Shown: piece by piece, positions 7,263-7,316 of the stretch
Position numbering within the stretch: position 1 is the stretch's first letter
Layout: each line of letters starts with the position of its first letter
From: Legionellaceae bacterium
GTDB taxonomy: Bacteria; Pseudomonadota; Gammaproteobacteria; Legionellales; Legionellaceae
Length of the DNA stretch: 7,316 nucleotides
Direction: 5' to 3'
Assembly (NCBI GenBank): GCA_947473535.1
Contig: CANJFK010000038.1
Span: 1 to 7,316, forward strand
Made by a program: the position numbers and the translations under genes
Notes under the pieces: generated by a model
Database searches by the model: none
What the model was told of the DNA's origin: nothing
The model's input: the letters and a program-made list of their open reading frames with translations, nothing else

Positions 7263-7316
7263 GTCGCACTATCCGAGCCGCGACCGTTAGGGAGCGTTCA
7301 CGAAGCAGCAAGTCAA
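7263..7316. repeat. GC-rich palindromic intergenic segment, candidate dispersed repeat
   Basis: The stretch after treY is richer in G+C than its surroundings. CGC (7279-7281) pairs with GCG (7294-7296) and CC (7284-7285) with GG (7290-7291), separated by tandem G-A/A-G mismatches (7282-7283 opposite 7292-7293), around a GTTA loop. An alternative stem pairs GTCGC (7263-7267) with GCGAC (7280-7284). Sequences of the GAGCCGCGACCG...AGGGAGCG type recur in the intergenic DNA of several bacterial genomes as I recall, which is why I call it a candidate repeat. It runs to the window edge. Bases 7231-7262 show nothing I can name. Confidence 0.35.

Noticed and set aside
7225..7316. Minus-strand open frame of 29 codons entering from the right edge, containing RERSLTVAAR
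   Set aside because: The readable peptide comes from the GC-rich palindromic repeat, which often gives spurious open frames; it overlaps the treY hairpin and shows no domain. It could be the end of a real gene only if sequence beyond the window supports it.

Overview
The window carries the 3' part of a multi-pass membrane protein gene and, after a 206-base gap, what looks like a complete three-gene operon on the + strand: treZ (1647-3461), a GH57 glycoside hydrolase gene (3458-4933) and treY (4944-7211). The DNA is fairly AT-rich (GC judged by eye in the low 40s percent) with ordinary Shine-Dalgarno sites. Protein style and the palindromic intergenic repeats suggest a gammaproteobacterium, possibly of the Legionella/Coxiella group (Legionellales). 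That placement is a weak inference, since no marker gene is present.

Layout. Bases 1-1440: C-terminal 479 residues of a protein with about six membrane segments and a cytosol-sized coiled coil; its true start lies upstream of the window. Bases 1441-1646: a strong imperfect palindrome (1506-1542, with an outer inverted repeat at 1480 and 1547), a good sigma-70-type promoter (1561-1589) and a short structured leader. Bases 1647-7211: the operon, with a 4-base GTGA overlap between treZ and the GH57 gene and a 10-base gap between the GH57 gene and treY, where the stop codon is part of the ribosome binding site. Bases 7189-7316: a hairpin that places the treY stop codon in its loop, then a GC-rich palindromic segment reaching the window end.

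Function. TreY rearranges the reducing-end alpha-1,4 bond of a malto-oligosaccharide into a trehalose-type alpha-1,1 bond, and TreZ cuts trehalose off. Together they make trehalose, a stress protectant, from glycogen or maltodextrin. The enzyme between them is a GH57 family protein of the type normally carrying a C-terminal DUF3536 domain. Its reaction is not established to my knowledge. Its position suggests that it prepares or remodels the glucan substrate, the job done by the debranching enzyme TreX/GlgX in other trehalose clusters. No glgX or treX gene is in the window.

The most unusual points are the short form of the GH57 protein (about 491 residues, apparently without the usual C-terminal third), the apparent absence of a segment of the TreY (beta/alpha)8 domain that other TreY proteins carry, and the palindromic elements on both sides of the operon.
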